Shown here one piece after another: positions 11,400 to 23,300 of a stretch of DNA of 64,000 nt (its first letter is position 1; every line of letters begins with the position of its first letter). Under the pieces are notes generated by a model, which was given only the letters and a program-made list of their open reading frames with translations, ran no database searches and was not told the origin of the DNA. The DNA is from Corbicula japonica (Eukaryota > Mollusca > Bivalvia > Venerida > Cyrenidae). The translations under genes and the position numbers were made by a program. The stretch spans positions 5,022,001-5,086,000 of the forward strand of contig JAZAYU010000013.1 in assembly GCA_038501625.1 (NCBI GenBank), in the 5' to 3' direction.

Positions 11400-12350
11400 C
11401 GCAAAACTTTACTTTTTGGAATATTTTTTATTTGTGTAAAAGTCTAATAAATTGGCAAATGTTGATATGTTTTAAAATAAATCAATAGGATTTCGTTCGG
11501 CCAAGCGAGTAACTGCCGACGGTGAACATTGTATCCGATGAGCGATTTCTAAATTTACTAAATGGATCTTTATTTTATATACGTGAAGAAAATTAAAAAC
11601 AGTAAAGAAAATATGCTACTCCGAAACTTTCCCTAAAATTCTATGTACCATCCAAACACAAGACATCACTTTAATGCTCACATGAGTATTATAATATTGA
11701 AAACAAAATTGTGTGCCCTTTTGAAAGAATTTTCGACTGTTAAGTGAGAATCAAAATATTTATTCCTTTGTCACAATTTTTTGCGACCAGGAAATTCAAG
11801 CTTAAGCTTAAGTCGGCATTGCACTGTCATGGGTAACAAATTAAAATATCAAAATCTCTGTAACAACAAAATGGAGTTCAATAAAACAAACCTCTTCATT
11901 TGGTAATGCCTCTTCATTTTACATTCGTTGAGAACAGTTGAGAACAGTACAGGTAAATACTTGTCCTAAAATGTCCCTAAATATATATTAACATAAATTC
12001 AGAAACCTAACCAACTCAAATCATCACTTAAAATGCCCATATGACTATAATGATTCTGCCAACAAAATGATGTGTCGTTTTTAAAGAATTTTCAATTTTG
12101 AAGAGAGAAACCAACGTTTGTCACATATTTACGCGACCAGTAAGCTATCAGGAAATGAAGGTCAGACACCCTTTCACAAATTTCTCAAAATGTTTACATA
12201 TCTAAGTTATGCGGACACAACATATTTTGTCAGTAGCATAACATGTATAACTCATGTGGGCATTAAAATGAGTCTTTGTGAATTTATGTAAATGGGATTT
12301 GAAGTTGGGGGAAATTTTATCTAGTTTATTTTCTTTCATGTTTTAGAGTG
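11400..12350. repeat. Family D related repeats, copies 2 and 3
   Basis: This stretch contains family D landmarks (ATATCAAAATCTCTGTAACA, AAAATGGAGTTCAATAAAAC, GCGACCAGGAAATTCAAG) in direct and inverted order, so it is a mosaic of diverged copies. No gene is seen. Confidence 0.5.
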
Positions 12351-12854
12351 TCTAATCATATGCAAATTAAAGTAGCATTAATTATATTAACCGGTATTCG
12401 TGCAAAGTTTTACTGAAAGGCATTCTACCGTAAGAGAGAATATAATAATTTTCTTTTTTATCGATGAATGTGCAATAATGACTGTGGACGAACCTTAATA
12501 TATGTGCATTAATGGGACGCAATCATGCACATCTATCCCAATATTAGCTTCGTATTCTTGATTGGGAAAATAGTGCGTCTGCTTCTTGTTGTTTTTTTTT
12601 AAGGAAATGTCTCACAGAAACTTCGTCGCTTCGTCATCTTCAGGGGATAATAGGTCATCTGTCGTTGTTTTTTTGCAGGAAGTGTCTCACACAAACTTCA
12701 TTGCAGTTAGCTTCGTTATTGTGAACGTGACAACGTTGCGTGTTGTGTTTTTTCTGGTATCGCAAAATACCAACAGACTGATTCAAGCGTCTATACAGTC
12801 GTACCCTGGTCATGTTTTATCGCATTTGTGTGAAAGAAAAGTTTCTTTAGATAA

Positions 12855-13030
12855 TGTGTGGCCATACCACGTGGTTTGTGACGTCATGTTTTGGTATTAC
12901 GGCATATAGTAAATTATTGAGAAATGAGAAATTACTGAGAAATTACTGAGAAATAAACAAAAAGCATACATGTAGCAAGTGATTTTGTGTGTGCACGTCA
13001 TCCACAAAGTCACGTGGTATAGCCACCCTG
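12855..13030. mobile_element. Short MITE with CACGTGGT ends
   Basis: The left end GGCCATACCACGTGGTTTGT GAC faces the right end whose reverse complement is GGCTATACCACGTGACTTTG TGG. The spacing is about 175 bp. The same terminus type bounds 37,576-37,900. No target duplication is evident to me. Confidence 0.6.
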
Positions 13031-13555
13031 TCACTATAGAGATCATTGAAACTTACACTCACCCAAAGTCAAAGTCATCAACAGGAAATATAAATGGTGC
13101 ATAGGTTCATGTTTTCCAGAAGCTAGGCATTGCCATATTATACCACAAACCCTTCCTAAAAAACCGTTGTATATTGCTTTGCACATGTCGATCAGTCGGT
13201 CGGTCCGTCGGTTCCTAACCAACCATGTCCGATCAATAACTAGATTTGACATACAGTCCTCGGATTTGATAGGGAGGTTTGTCATCACAAGAAGATGATC
13301 CCTATTGATTCTGAGGTAAATAGGTAAATTGTCAAGGTTACAGTAAAATCAAATAAGATAAGCGCAGATTGCTATCCAATCGGCGTTTGGAGGGCATACA
13401 TGTTTTACCTGGACATCTTTTGTTTAAATCTTGTAATTTCTTTTAGGTGAAGTAAGCTATGCCATGTGTTTTCTGCATTACATATTGATATGACCCAATA
13501 ATTTAGATATCGTCAGGTGGATGAGTGACAAGTTATATATACTTCTTAATTTGTA

Positions 13556-13950
13556 AGATTATTGGGTACTCGCCCTTTTGCTTTGCATATGCTATAAGCT
13601 TCTTATGTTTGATATATTGGTGTGCTTTTGAATGCAACATTGTTGAGATGATGGATGGGACTTGTATTACCAATACAACTTGTACTTTTTTGTTAATATG
13701 AGAACTTGTTTGGGCAAGTGTGAGGTTGGCACTACCTTGAACCTGTTTAAAACCCTAATGGCAAATTGTTTTGCCTCTGATCGTTCCCAGTCAGTAACCC
13801 CAAGGGTTCACCTTTTCGTTATTCTTTTGTGGTCTTATTTGAAACTGATATTCTTATAAACACATGCTCTCATTTCCTCTGTAGTTTTTCGCTGCGTGGG
13901 AAGGCTGTGTTTCATGGGTGTGGCGATTCCTCATATGCATATTTCCCTTT
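13556..13950 (+). repeat. Dispersed repeat family A, copy 2
   Basis: It carries all family A landmarks from TATTGGGTACTCGCCC to CCTCATATGCATATTTCCC. It abuts the 5' side of the sulfotransferase exon, so the apparent start codon of that long open frame (13,918) lies inside this repeat. Confidence 0.85.
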
Positions 13951-14017
13951 TTTAATATCTTTCAGAACCTTGCCACTCTCACCATATGCTATTTTGTTTC
14001 CGTTCTTTCTGTTGTAG

Positions 14018-15093
14018 AAGTGTCGCCAAGATTGGACGAGATGGATATTCACGAAGAACGCTTCGCTCACGTGCGGGGCCTTTGTAATCAACGAGACAAG
14101 ACCATTGCTGCTGAAATACCACGGAAGCTTTTATATTCCATAAAGCATAGACTTGCGTGTGAAACTACTCAGAAAATCGGCTCCACTTTCATGGTTCAAC
14201 TGTTTATTTTGTTAAACAGAAAGGGAACTGTGGACATATTTTCTCGGGCCAGACATGAATTACATCATAAGGAATGGAGTTATCGCGCATCAGTTGAAAG
14301 AGAATTTAATACCAGCGAGTTGGTTGATTTTAATGTTATGATAATGGCACGGAACCCTTACTCCCGAATTTATTCCGCATATATCGATAAAGTCTTCCTG
14401 GTACACAATCTGGAATTGGTGGAAGCTGTGCATAGCAATAACATCAACAAGAGTGTAAACTCGTGTAAGTTCAATAACTCTTTTCAAAGTTTCTTAGATT
14501 ACGCGCTCAGACCAGAAGAGAATCTTATAATAGACAATCATTATCGATCACTAGTTACAGATGAACGCAAAATTCCAAACCTTATCATTGTTAAGCAAGA
14601 AACATTCAGCAAAGACGTTAAATACTCTTTAAACATTTCTAACGTTAGCAGCGATATCCAGGCAATTGTTCATACAATTCTACACGACAAAAACGCAGAG
14701 AGTAACGTTCAAAGTTTGAGCAAAGTGCTCTATTATAAAATGCACAATCTTTTAAAACATAGAAGTATTAGTCCAAATGACTGCTTTGGATGGAATACTG
14801 TAGCAGAACGGTTGTGGGAATCTTTTAAAATACAAGGATATATCCATACCAAAGCCGAGTTTCCAAAGGAAATGTTTAGTTCTGAAAAACAACTACAAGA
14901 TGTTGATTACTTTATAAAAGTGGTGGTCAGTGAAATACGTGGGCATCCATTCACTAGTGAAGAGAAGTTCATGCAGAGAAAAAGATACATGTTGAATGCT
15001 TTCAGAGATATACCACAAGAAACAGTGCAGAAAATTAAGGTTCAAAATGAAAATGATTTTGAAGTGTTTGATTATGAAAAGGAACTATTTTAA
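14018..15093 (+). CDS. Carbohydrate-sulfotransferase-like protein, terminal exon
   Basis: The product should transfer sulfate from PAPS to a glycan in the Golgi, by analogy with the Sulfotransfer_2 family. Visible features are a 5'-PSB-like loop KIGSTFMVQLF preceded by the conserved LAC, a 3'-PB motif RNPYSRIYSAYIDK, a conserved IIVKQETF block, FPKEMFSSEKQLQDVDYF, and an acidic/aromatic C-terminus (FEVFDYEKELF). The open frame extends up to 13,918, but that part is a dispersed repeat. The acceptor TTCTTTCTGTTGTAG ends at 14,017, so I start the exon at 14,018, with in-frame Met codons from 14,041. From that Met the protein is 350 residues, about normal for the catalytic domain. The membrane-anchor exon expected upstream is not identified. 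A frameshifted paralogue lies at 3.2-4.35 kb on the other strand and a broken 3' fragment at 16.4 kb. The substrate cannot be told from sequence. Confidence 0.85.
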
Positions 15094-15145
15094 TCACAAG
15101 CTTTAGTGTTTTATGTCAAGTTGGTGAGGGAGGGGTACGGATAAA

Positions 15146-16016
15146 GCCTGTCTCACACAGAACACACGGCTTATACGGTTGGCCACCCGTGTAAAACGTA
15201 CATAGAACCGAATCAACCGTGGCCTTATCCGAGTTACACTCGGGCCATTCAAGTGTATCCGTGAAAGCCGTGTATGATTTTTAAAACTTTTAAAAAACTG
15301 GCACGGGTGCCATGTCAGTGTATGATCGTATTAGCGATCGTACAAGACCGTGAGAGACCGTGTGAGACCGTATATACAACCGCACATGAAGTCCTGGGGT
15401 CCTCCTTCTACTCCTTCTGTTGGCTTTTGCTTCTCCCCTCATGCCTTCTGGCCGGCCAAAATAATCTTAATGTCTATCAGTCTTATCATGATTTCTAATT
15501 CCCTTATTCTGTCATCTGCCATTTTTATAACTTCTCTGTTGAAAGTTCGAACATTTATGAAGCCAAGCCATCAAAACGAGTCAATTTATATCAAAACATA
15601 CACGAATGTGTGATAATTCGAGCATAACTCGAACAAAAGTAGGTGGGACCGTATGTAAATCCTGTAAATGTCCAGTTAATCGAGTAAATGTGGTGTTAAA
15701 TCCAGAGACCTATATATATAATATAGGTCTTTGTTAAATCGTACTAGGCCGTAACAGACCGTACTTGACCGTACTTAGAACCGTATAATAATCGTATGAA
15801 AATCGTTTGCAAATCGTGTTCAAACCGTGACAAACCTTGCTTGACCGAGTATAGCCGTGCTTTGTTCGTACATACTTGTGCTACATTCGAGTCTAAATCG
15901 TACTCAACTCATCCCCAGGCACGGTTGGTGCTCAATAATCGTACCAGTCAACCCGTGTATAACCGAGTAAACCGTTTTGGAACCGTGTGCCTAACCGTGT
16001 TCTGTGTGAGACAGGC
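15146..16016. mobile_element. Non-autonomous DNA transposon, 871 bp, TAAA target duplication
   Basis: The ends are inverted: left GCCTGTCTCACACAGAACAC and right reverse complement GCCTGTCTCACACAGAACAC, identical for the first 20 bp. TAAA flanks both sides (15142-15145 and 16017-16020), giving a 4 bp direct duplication. The interior is rich in recurring ACCGT / ATCGT / ACCGAGT motifs spaced roughly every 10-15 bp and has no transposase-like frame. The superfamily is uncertain because several superfamilies make 4 bp duplications. It inserted 52 bp after the sulfotransferase stop codon. Confidence 0.8.
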
Positions 16017-16189
16017 TAAAGGTTTCGATGCCAAAACATATTCATTTTACCAAGAATTAAAGTTGAAATCTCAAGATCCCTGTTTGGGGAGAATAGAATG
16101 AGAAAATGAGAATTCAAGACATCTGCCCAATCAATATTAAAATAACAACAACAAATAAACATCAAATGAAAGTTGTAGTATATGCTTAT

Positions 16190-16400
16190 GCTTAGGATGA
16201 TATGGAAGTTGTCTTTGCACTATCCTTGATTTAAAAAAATATCAAAATCTCTCTAACGGGAAAATGCAATTCAATAAAACTGAACACAAACCGATGTCAT
16301 TCATTTACAAATGTATGTTTAATTTACATACGCTAAGAAAAGTTAGGAAAATTAAGAAAAAATGTTCGACCTAAATTATCCCCCAAACTCCTATTTTCCA
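16190..16400 (+). repeat. Dispersed repeat family D, copy 4
   Basis: Contains AAAAATATCAAAATCTCTCT, AAAATGCAATTCAATAAAAC, CTAAGAAAAGTTAGGAAAAT and the following TTCGACCTAAATTATC. It is related to 7,232-7,660 and 45.09-46.05 kb. Confidence 0.6.
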
Positions 16401-16403
16401 TCT

Positions 16404-16582
16404 AAAGATGTTGATTAGTTTATAAGAGTGGTAGTCACTGAAATGCGTTATAATCCATTAACTAGTGAAGAGAAATTCATACAGAGAAGAAGAAAACGAT
16501 TTTGAAGTGTTTAATTATGAAAAGGAACTATTTTTGTCCTAAGCTGTATTATGAAAAGGAACTATTTTTGTCCTAAGCTGTA
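16404..16582 (+). pseudogene. Sulfotransferase 3'-end fragment, rearranged
   Basis: AAGATGTTGATTAGTTTATA and ACTAGTGAAGAGAAATTCAT match the intact exon around 14,898-14,978, except that the Tyr codon of DVDYF has become TAG. About 80 bp are then missing. The match resumes at AAACGATTTTGAAGTGTTTA through ATTATGAAAAGGAACTATTT, which corresponds to the extreme C-terminus of the intact gene. The last 32-33 bp (ATTATGAAAAGGAACTATTT TTGTCCTAAGCTGT) are then tandemly repeated. This is a decayed third copy of the gene's 3' end. Confidence 0.85.
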
Positions 16583-16684
16583 ACTGAATATTTTAATTTG
16601 ATATTGAACTTAAAATAGATAAAATATATCATGATATATAAACCCTGTAACTTTTGTCGTCCTTTCCAATCATTATTTTTAGTT

Positions 16685-16873
16685 TTAGAACCTGGTTTAA
16701 ACCTCCAAGGCGGTATCCCCAAAGGTTCACTTTTTGTTAATTGTTTTTGGCGTTCTATTTGAATTGACATACTTATATCAAACATGCTCTCTCTCTCTTC
16801 CTCTCTACTTTTTCGCTGCGTGGGAAGGCTGTGTTTTGTGTGTGTGGCGATTCCGGATATGCATATTTTACTT
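16685..16873 (+). repeat. Dispersed repeat family A, copy 3 (3' half)
   Basis: Carries the family A landmarks GGTTTAAACCTCCAAGGCGG through GATATGCATATTTTAC. It ends exactly where the 16.88-19.03 kb element begins, so that element may have inserted at the end of this copy. Confidence 0.8.
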
Positions 16874-16876
16874 TTT

Positions 16877-19030
16877 AGCTCACCTGAGCACGAAGTGCTC
16901 ATGGTGAGCTTTTGTGATCGCCTGATGTCCGTCGTCCGTGCGTGCGTGCGTGCGTCGTCAACTTTTTCTTCAAACGACTTCTTCTCCTGAACTCCTGGGC
17001 CAATCTTGCTGAAACTTGACAGGAATGTTACTTGCATGAAGCTTTACCAAAATTGTTCAAATGGTTCCAGTCCATTGCCTATCTAGGTCACAGAGGTTAA
17101 AAATAGATTTTGAACATGAAATTTTTAAAAATCTTCTTCTCTGAAACCGTAAGGCCTAGAACTTTGATATTTGCTGTGTAGCATCACCTAGTGGTCCTCT
17201 ACCAAGATTGTTCAAATTATAGCCCTGGGGTCAAAATTGGCTCCGCCCCAGGGGTCACTTGATTTTACATAGACTAATATAGGAAAAACTATAAAAATCT
17301 TCTTGTCTGAAACCACAAGGCCTAGAGCTTAGATATTTGGCATTTAGCATCCTCTAGTGGAACTCTACAAAGATTGTTCAAATTATTTCCCTGGGGTCAA
17401 AATTGGCCCCGCCCCAGGGGTCACTTCATTTTGCATAGACTTATATAGGAAAAACTTTAAAAATCTTCTTGTCTGAAACCACAAGGCCTAGAGCTTAGAT
17501 ATTTGGCATTTAGCACCCTCTAGTGGAACTCTACAAAGATTGTTCAAATTATTTCCCTGGGGTCAAAATTGGCCCCGCCCCAGGGGTCACTTCATTTTAC
17601 ATAGACTTATATAGGAAAAACTTTAAAAATCTTCTTGTCTGAAACCACAAGGCCTAGAGCTTAGATATTTGGCATTTAGCATCCTCTAGTGGAACTCTAC
17701 AAAAAATGTTCAAATTATTTCCCTGGGGTCAAATTGGCCCCGCCCCAGGGGTCACTTCATTTTGCATAGACTTGTATAGGAAAAACTTAAAAAATCTTCT
17801 TGTCTGAAACCACAAGGCCTAGAGCTTAGATATTTGGCATTAAGCACCCTCTAGTGGAACTCTACAAAGATTGTTCAAATTATTTCCCTGGGGTCAAAAT
17901 TGGCCCCGCCCCAGGGGTCACTTCATTTTGCATAGACTTATATAGGAAAAACTTAAAAAATCTTCTTGTCTGTAACCACAAGGCCTAGAGCTTAGGTATT
18001 TGGCATTTAGCATCCTCTAGTGGAACTCTACACAGTTTGTTCAAATTATTTCCCTGGGGTCAAAATTGGCCCGCCCCAGGGGTCACTTCATTTTACATAG
18101 ACTTATATAGGAAAAACTTTAAAAATCTTCTTGTCTGAAACCACAAGGCCTAGAGCTTAGATATTTGGCATTTAGCATCCTCTAGTGGAACTCTACAAAA
18201 AATGTTCAAATTATTTCCCTGGGGTCAAATTGGCCCCGCCCCAGGGGTCACTTCATTTGACATAGACTTATTTAGGAAAAACTTTAAAAATCTTCTTGTC
18301 TGAAACCCCAAGGCCTAGAGCTTAGATATTTGGCATTTAGCATCCTCTAGTGGAACTCTACAAAGATTGTTCAAATTATTTCCCTGGGGTCAAAATTGGC
18401 CCCGCCCCAGGGGTCACTTCATTTTGCATAGACTTATATAGGAAAAACTTAAAAAATCTTCTTGTCTGAAACCACAAGGCCTAGAGCTTAGGTATTTGGC
18501 ATTTAGCATCCTCTAGTGGAACTCTACACAGTTTGTTCAAATTATTTCCCTGGGGTCAAAATTGGCCCCGCCCTAGTGGTCACTTCATTTTGCATAGACT
18601 TATATAGGAAAAACTTTAAAAGTCTTCTTGTCTGAAACCACAAGGCCTAGAGCTTAGATATTTGGCATTTAGCACCCTCTAGAGGTTTCTACAAAGATTG
18701 TTCAAATTATTTCCCTGGGGTCAAAATTGGCCCGCCCCAGGGGTCACTTCATTTTACATAGACTTATATAGGAAAAACTTTAAAAATCTTCTTGTCTGAA
18801 ACCCCAAGGCCTAGAGCTTAGATATTTGGCATTTAGCATCCTCTAGTAGAACTCTACAAAGATTGTTTAAATTATTTCCCAGGGGTCAAAATTGGCCCCG
18901 CCCCAGGGGTCACTTCATTTTATATAGACTTGTATAGGAAAAACTTTAAAAATCTTCTTGTCTGAAACCACAAGCTGAGAGTACTTTTGTACTCAGGTGA
19001 GCGATATAGGGCCATCATGGCCCTCTTGTT
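16877..19030 (+). mobile_element. Helentron-like non-autonomous element with 166 bp internal repeats
   Basis: The left end is GCTCACCTGAGCACGAAGTG CTCATGGTGAGC, itself a hairpin. The right end has CTCAGGTGAGC, the inverse of the first 11 bp, followed by the perfect hairpin AGGGCCATCATGGCCCT (19,008-19,024) and CTTGTT. Between them a 166 bp unit (landmark TCTTGTCTGAAACCACAAGG at 17,301, 17,467 and 17,633) repeats about 11 times to 18,970. A (GTGC)n-like run sits near 16,940. A terminal hairpin near a CTTGT end plus an internal satellite fits the Helentron-derived non-autonomous elements known from bivalves (the pearl type). That family call is inference. Confidence 0.75.
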
Positions 19031-19059
19031 TTTAATTTGACTCAAGGGGCTCTTGTCTC

Positions 19060-19500
19060 AGTACGAATATTGTGTATCCGCCCTTTTGCTTTACAATGTT
19101 ATTAGATTCTGATGTTTTATATAAACGGTGTGTGATATTGTGTACACCATGGTTGAGTTGATGGGTGGGTTGGGGTTATTTCACCAAGACTACTTGTACT
19201 TGTTTGTTCATCTGAAAACCTGTTGCCGCGAGTGTGAGGTTGGTACAACATAGAAACTGGCTTAAAATCTCAATAACAAATCGTTATTTAAAGTCATGTT
19301 TAAACCCCCATTGGCAATTTGTTTTGCCATTGACCGTTCCAAGGCGATAACCCTAAGGGTTCTCTTTTTCGTTAATTGTTTGCGGCGTCTTATTTGAATT
19401 TGACATTTAACAAGCATGCTCTCTTTTCCTCTCTTCTTTTCCGCTCAGTGGGGAGGCTGCGTTTTGTGGGTTTAGCGATTCCTGATATGCATATTTCACT
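19060..19500 (+). repeat. Dispersed repeat family A, copy 4
   Basis: Carries all family A landmarks, with a partial internal duplication of the GTTTAAACCCCCATTGGCAA segment (an extra TTAAAATCTCAATAACAAAT block). It ends CCTGATATGCATATTTCAC. Confidence 0.85.
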
Positions 19501-20398
19501 GTTTGTAAAATAAATCTTCTTATAATTAATGCATCCACTTTCGGTACCTTGATGATTTATTAAGAGGTCGCAAACTTTGCAATTGGCGAAAACTGGCTAA
19601 GATTTCCAAAAAAAGAATTTTGGGGAAAAAACTTATTGCCACCTAGATTTCAGTAAAGAAATGTATTTTGCTAAGGATGTAGATTGCAAGCTTAATTTAG
19701 TTTAATTCATGTTCTAATTACCAAGCACATACTAAAACAAGAGAAAAATCGTTTGCATGAGAACTCGGTATAAGATACACCTCTCAAATCAGATAGTCTA
19801 TAAAGAGCTTGCGATGTTTTGTTTAATATATTTCCATTGGTCATTTTATTCTGCTCTTCCAAAATCTCGTATGATGTGTATACCTGTACGTCTTCTTAGA
19901 AGTACATCGACATAATGGCAATGTCAGTCAAAATATGAGGGCTGCTGCTATTCTTACTGAGATCAGAGCACCTGGAGTCAAGACAATATGAACACGATGG
20001 TAGGCATACATGAAACAGCGCGTCTACGTTCTTCTACAAGAATTCCCTAAAAACCTTCATAAACTTTTAGTGCACTGGAATTAAAGACGGAGATAAGCTT
20101 TTTTGCTTGCTATGTACTTTAGACCAGTGCCTATTAATTGATTTAATTATTGATAGGCACTGTCAATATAAATAACTAATTACTAAATATATGACACAGA
20201 ATACCACACTGCGTGTGTCCCGTGACAATGACTGTGAAAGAGTGCTTGTGTGATTCTTTCTCCTTGTTTATTTCTTTGCGTTCTTTTATGCAGCTCTTCA
20301 TTTTCTGTAACCGGAAGCGGCAATTTTCGTAACTGTTGTTCGATAAAGTGTGATTTTATTTGTTTTTGTCTTTTCCTCATTGTTGAAACACATGAACT

Positions 20399-23300
20399 AT
20401 GGCAGGACATCTTAAAATGATTGCCAGTGATGCCGAGTTCGACCCAGAGTTGACAAATGCAGGAACTAAATTGGTTGTGGTCGATTTTTATGCCACTTGG
20501 TAAACTTTTTTTCAAGTTTCCTTTCAGTACCCGAATAGCTTGCATTAAACTAGACCTATAAATATGACGTCGTAAATGCTTATTTATCATTTTTTTATTT
20601 TATGGCAATTACGACGTCATATCGCCGAACGCAGTTTTCCTGTCGCATGTTCCGACTGATTTTCAGTCGGGACAATTATCTAAGTTATCTGCAAATTTAC
20701 AACATGACAGGCCAAAATATTGCAATATTTCATTAATATTACGCTTTTTCTTGCTTCAGAAAAAAAAACAACTTATATTTTCCAGTTATAATCTACAATA
20801 ATCCATTTTAATTTCCACCGCAGTATTTTTGTATATGCGGCTCTCAGCCGTGTAGACATTGCTCGATTCTGATTGGCTTTTGCAAAATATGCATCCGCCT
20901 AATGTTATACAGTGCTAATTGGACGAATTACAAATAAATAGATTTTTTTATAATGTAAATCATACTTCCATATAAAATCAGACAGAAATATATGTTTTCT
21001 TGATAATTAAAGTTAGCTTACAATAGTTTGGTCATTTTTTCTTACTGTTTAAGGTAATTCATACCCCAGACAGTACAGTTATCTTAATGAATGATGAGCT
21101 GTGAAAATTAAATTATCATTTTTTCAACAATTTCCGGACTAATCGTTATTATATTTTTACAAACAGATAAATATTGATAATAACAGGAGACAATTGTTGA
21201 AAAAAAAAAGAATTTTGTTAGAAAAGTAATAAATGTGGTACCTGCTATGTTGTTTAATCCGGGTGTCAAATTAAAGCATTTTCCACTGAAATAAATCCAA
21301 AACAATTAATTACAATATCCAGTTCAATGTTCCATCTAGGGCCAACCAGTGTTACTTTTTCAAAATAACTTTTTAAACATTGACTATTATGAATTTCAAA
21401 ACACTGCACAAATACCATCACACAAGATTTACATTGTTATACATGTAGAGATTAAACTGTCCTACAGGTAAACACAAGTGGGCATGATTTGCATGCTTTT
21501 TGCATGGGTGAGTGACCTCGTGGGACAAAGGATGATGTGTTTGGATTTTGATTTATAAGAGCATTATTTTCAAGTTATTTTGAAAAAGTAACACTGGTTG
21601 GCCCTAGATGGAACATTGAACTGGATATTGTAATTAATTGTTTTGGATTTATTTGAGTGGAAAATGCTTTATTTTGACACCCGGATTAGACAACATAGCA
21701 GGTACCACATTTTATTACTTTTCTAACAAAATTCATTTTTTTCAACAATTGTCTCCTGTCATTATCAATGTTCATCTGTTTGTAACAATATAATAACAGT
21801 TTGTTTGGAAATTGTTGAAAAAATGATAATTTAATTTTCACAGCTCATCATTAGTGCAACTGTACTAACTGGGGGTATGAAATACCTTAAATGACATAAC
21901 CTGATTATTGAAAATATTATTTTCGTCTACGAAATTTTTACGCAACTGTCAATCGGGAATATGTCAAGTGAAAGTTCTGCATACACAGTACTTGAAAATA
22001 ATTTCTTACCGGATTTAATTCATGTTTACCGATGATTTGATGCTTAAAGGTGAATTTTGTAATATATTTTCAGTGTCTAATCATTTAAAGCTGAGATTAT
22101 GACTTTCTGTACATTTTTTGTTAAAACTAAATATGCGACACGTTTTTGATGCATCGCGTTTAGAGGTAACGCTTGCCAATAAATGAAAAATATAAAATGT
22201 CAAAATATTAAATGTTAAAGGTTAAAGAAGCATGCGTTCCTCTAAATATTTGGAGTAGCATTAAACCAAATAAACTTGTCAAATGAAGTTACCTCCACTA
22301 TTGACCGTCCACACGACAATCAATTTTTTTGCGTGATGAAGTGTGATTATATTGTGGATCTTTCCACTGCAATCATTGACAAGAAAATCACTGACCAGGT
22401 GATTCACTGTGATTTATGTTTGCAGTATAAATTAACCATGGATTTGTTTAACAGAGATTCTTTTAATTTTTTTCACTAAAGAAATATATTGTTCATATTT
22501 TCATATCAGCAAAAAAATCTCAAACATAATCAATGCATATATTTATTATCCCTTATTTGAAACACTGGAGTATTTCACTTTCACACCTTCGGTGGTGGCA
22601 TAAACTCCTTTTTACAAGCGCTGTCAGGGGCATAGCCAGCTTTTTACAAGTTCTGATATAAGGGGTTCCTTATATCAGTTGCTCTTGTTAAGGGGGTCTG
22701 GGGTGCACCCCCCCCCCCCCAAAAAAAAAAAGTAAACAAGTGGAGATTAAATGTAGCAAACTGCAAATAAAGCGTGACAACACAGAGATTTATAACGTAG
22801 ATCTGTATTTACATCTGGCAAAGAAAATAATTATTTTCCCAAAAGCCAAAGACATATTTGATTCGACAAAAACGGCTTGAACCTGCTACCATACCACCCC
22901 GTTCTGTTTTTATTGTATTTTTTGGGACTTTTACAAAAGGCCTTTTCCTGTCCAACTTGTAGGCCCGGGCCTACATGGCCTAATAGTCGCTACGCCACTG
23001 GCTGTGAATTATACTTCTTACTGGTGTGTTTTTATGATCATTCAATATAAATGACTTGAGCATGCAAACATTACAAACAATCTTTTATGATTAAAAAATT
23101 CAAAGGGATATAAACATTAAACACAGTTGATTTCATAGCCTGGATTCCAGGCAATAAAGTATTTTCCTTTTATTAATTCTCCAACTAATTATCTTGAGCC
23201 AGTCTACATCTCTATCTGAACTTCATGATAATTCAGACATCTCTCTCAATGCAGTATGATAGAAAATAGACTGGCTGCAATACAAGTCTGTTATAATGTT

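Noticed and set aside
12586..12909. Plus-strand 107-codon frame
   Set aside because: It overlaps a MITE end and an internal duplicated AAGTGTCTCACACAAACTTC segment. There is no domain and no splice context.
20183..20590. Minus-strand 135-codon frame over TXNL1 exon 1
   Set aside because: It overlaps the first TXNL1 exon antisense and shows no domain or splice support.
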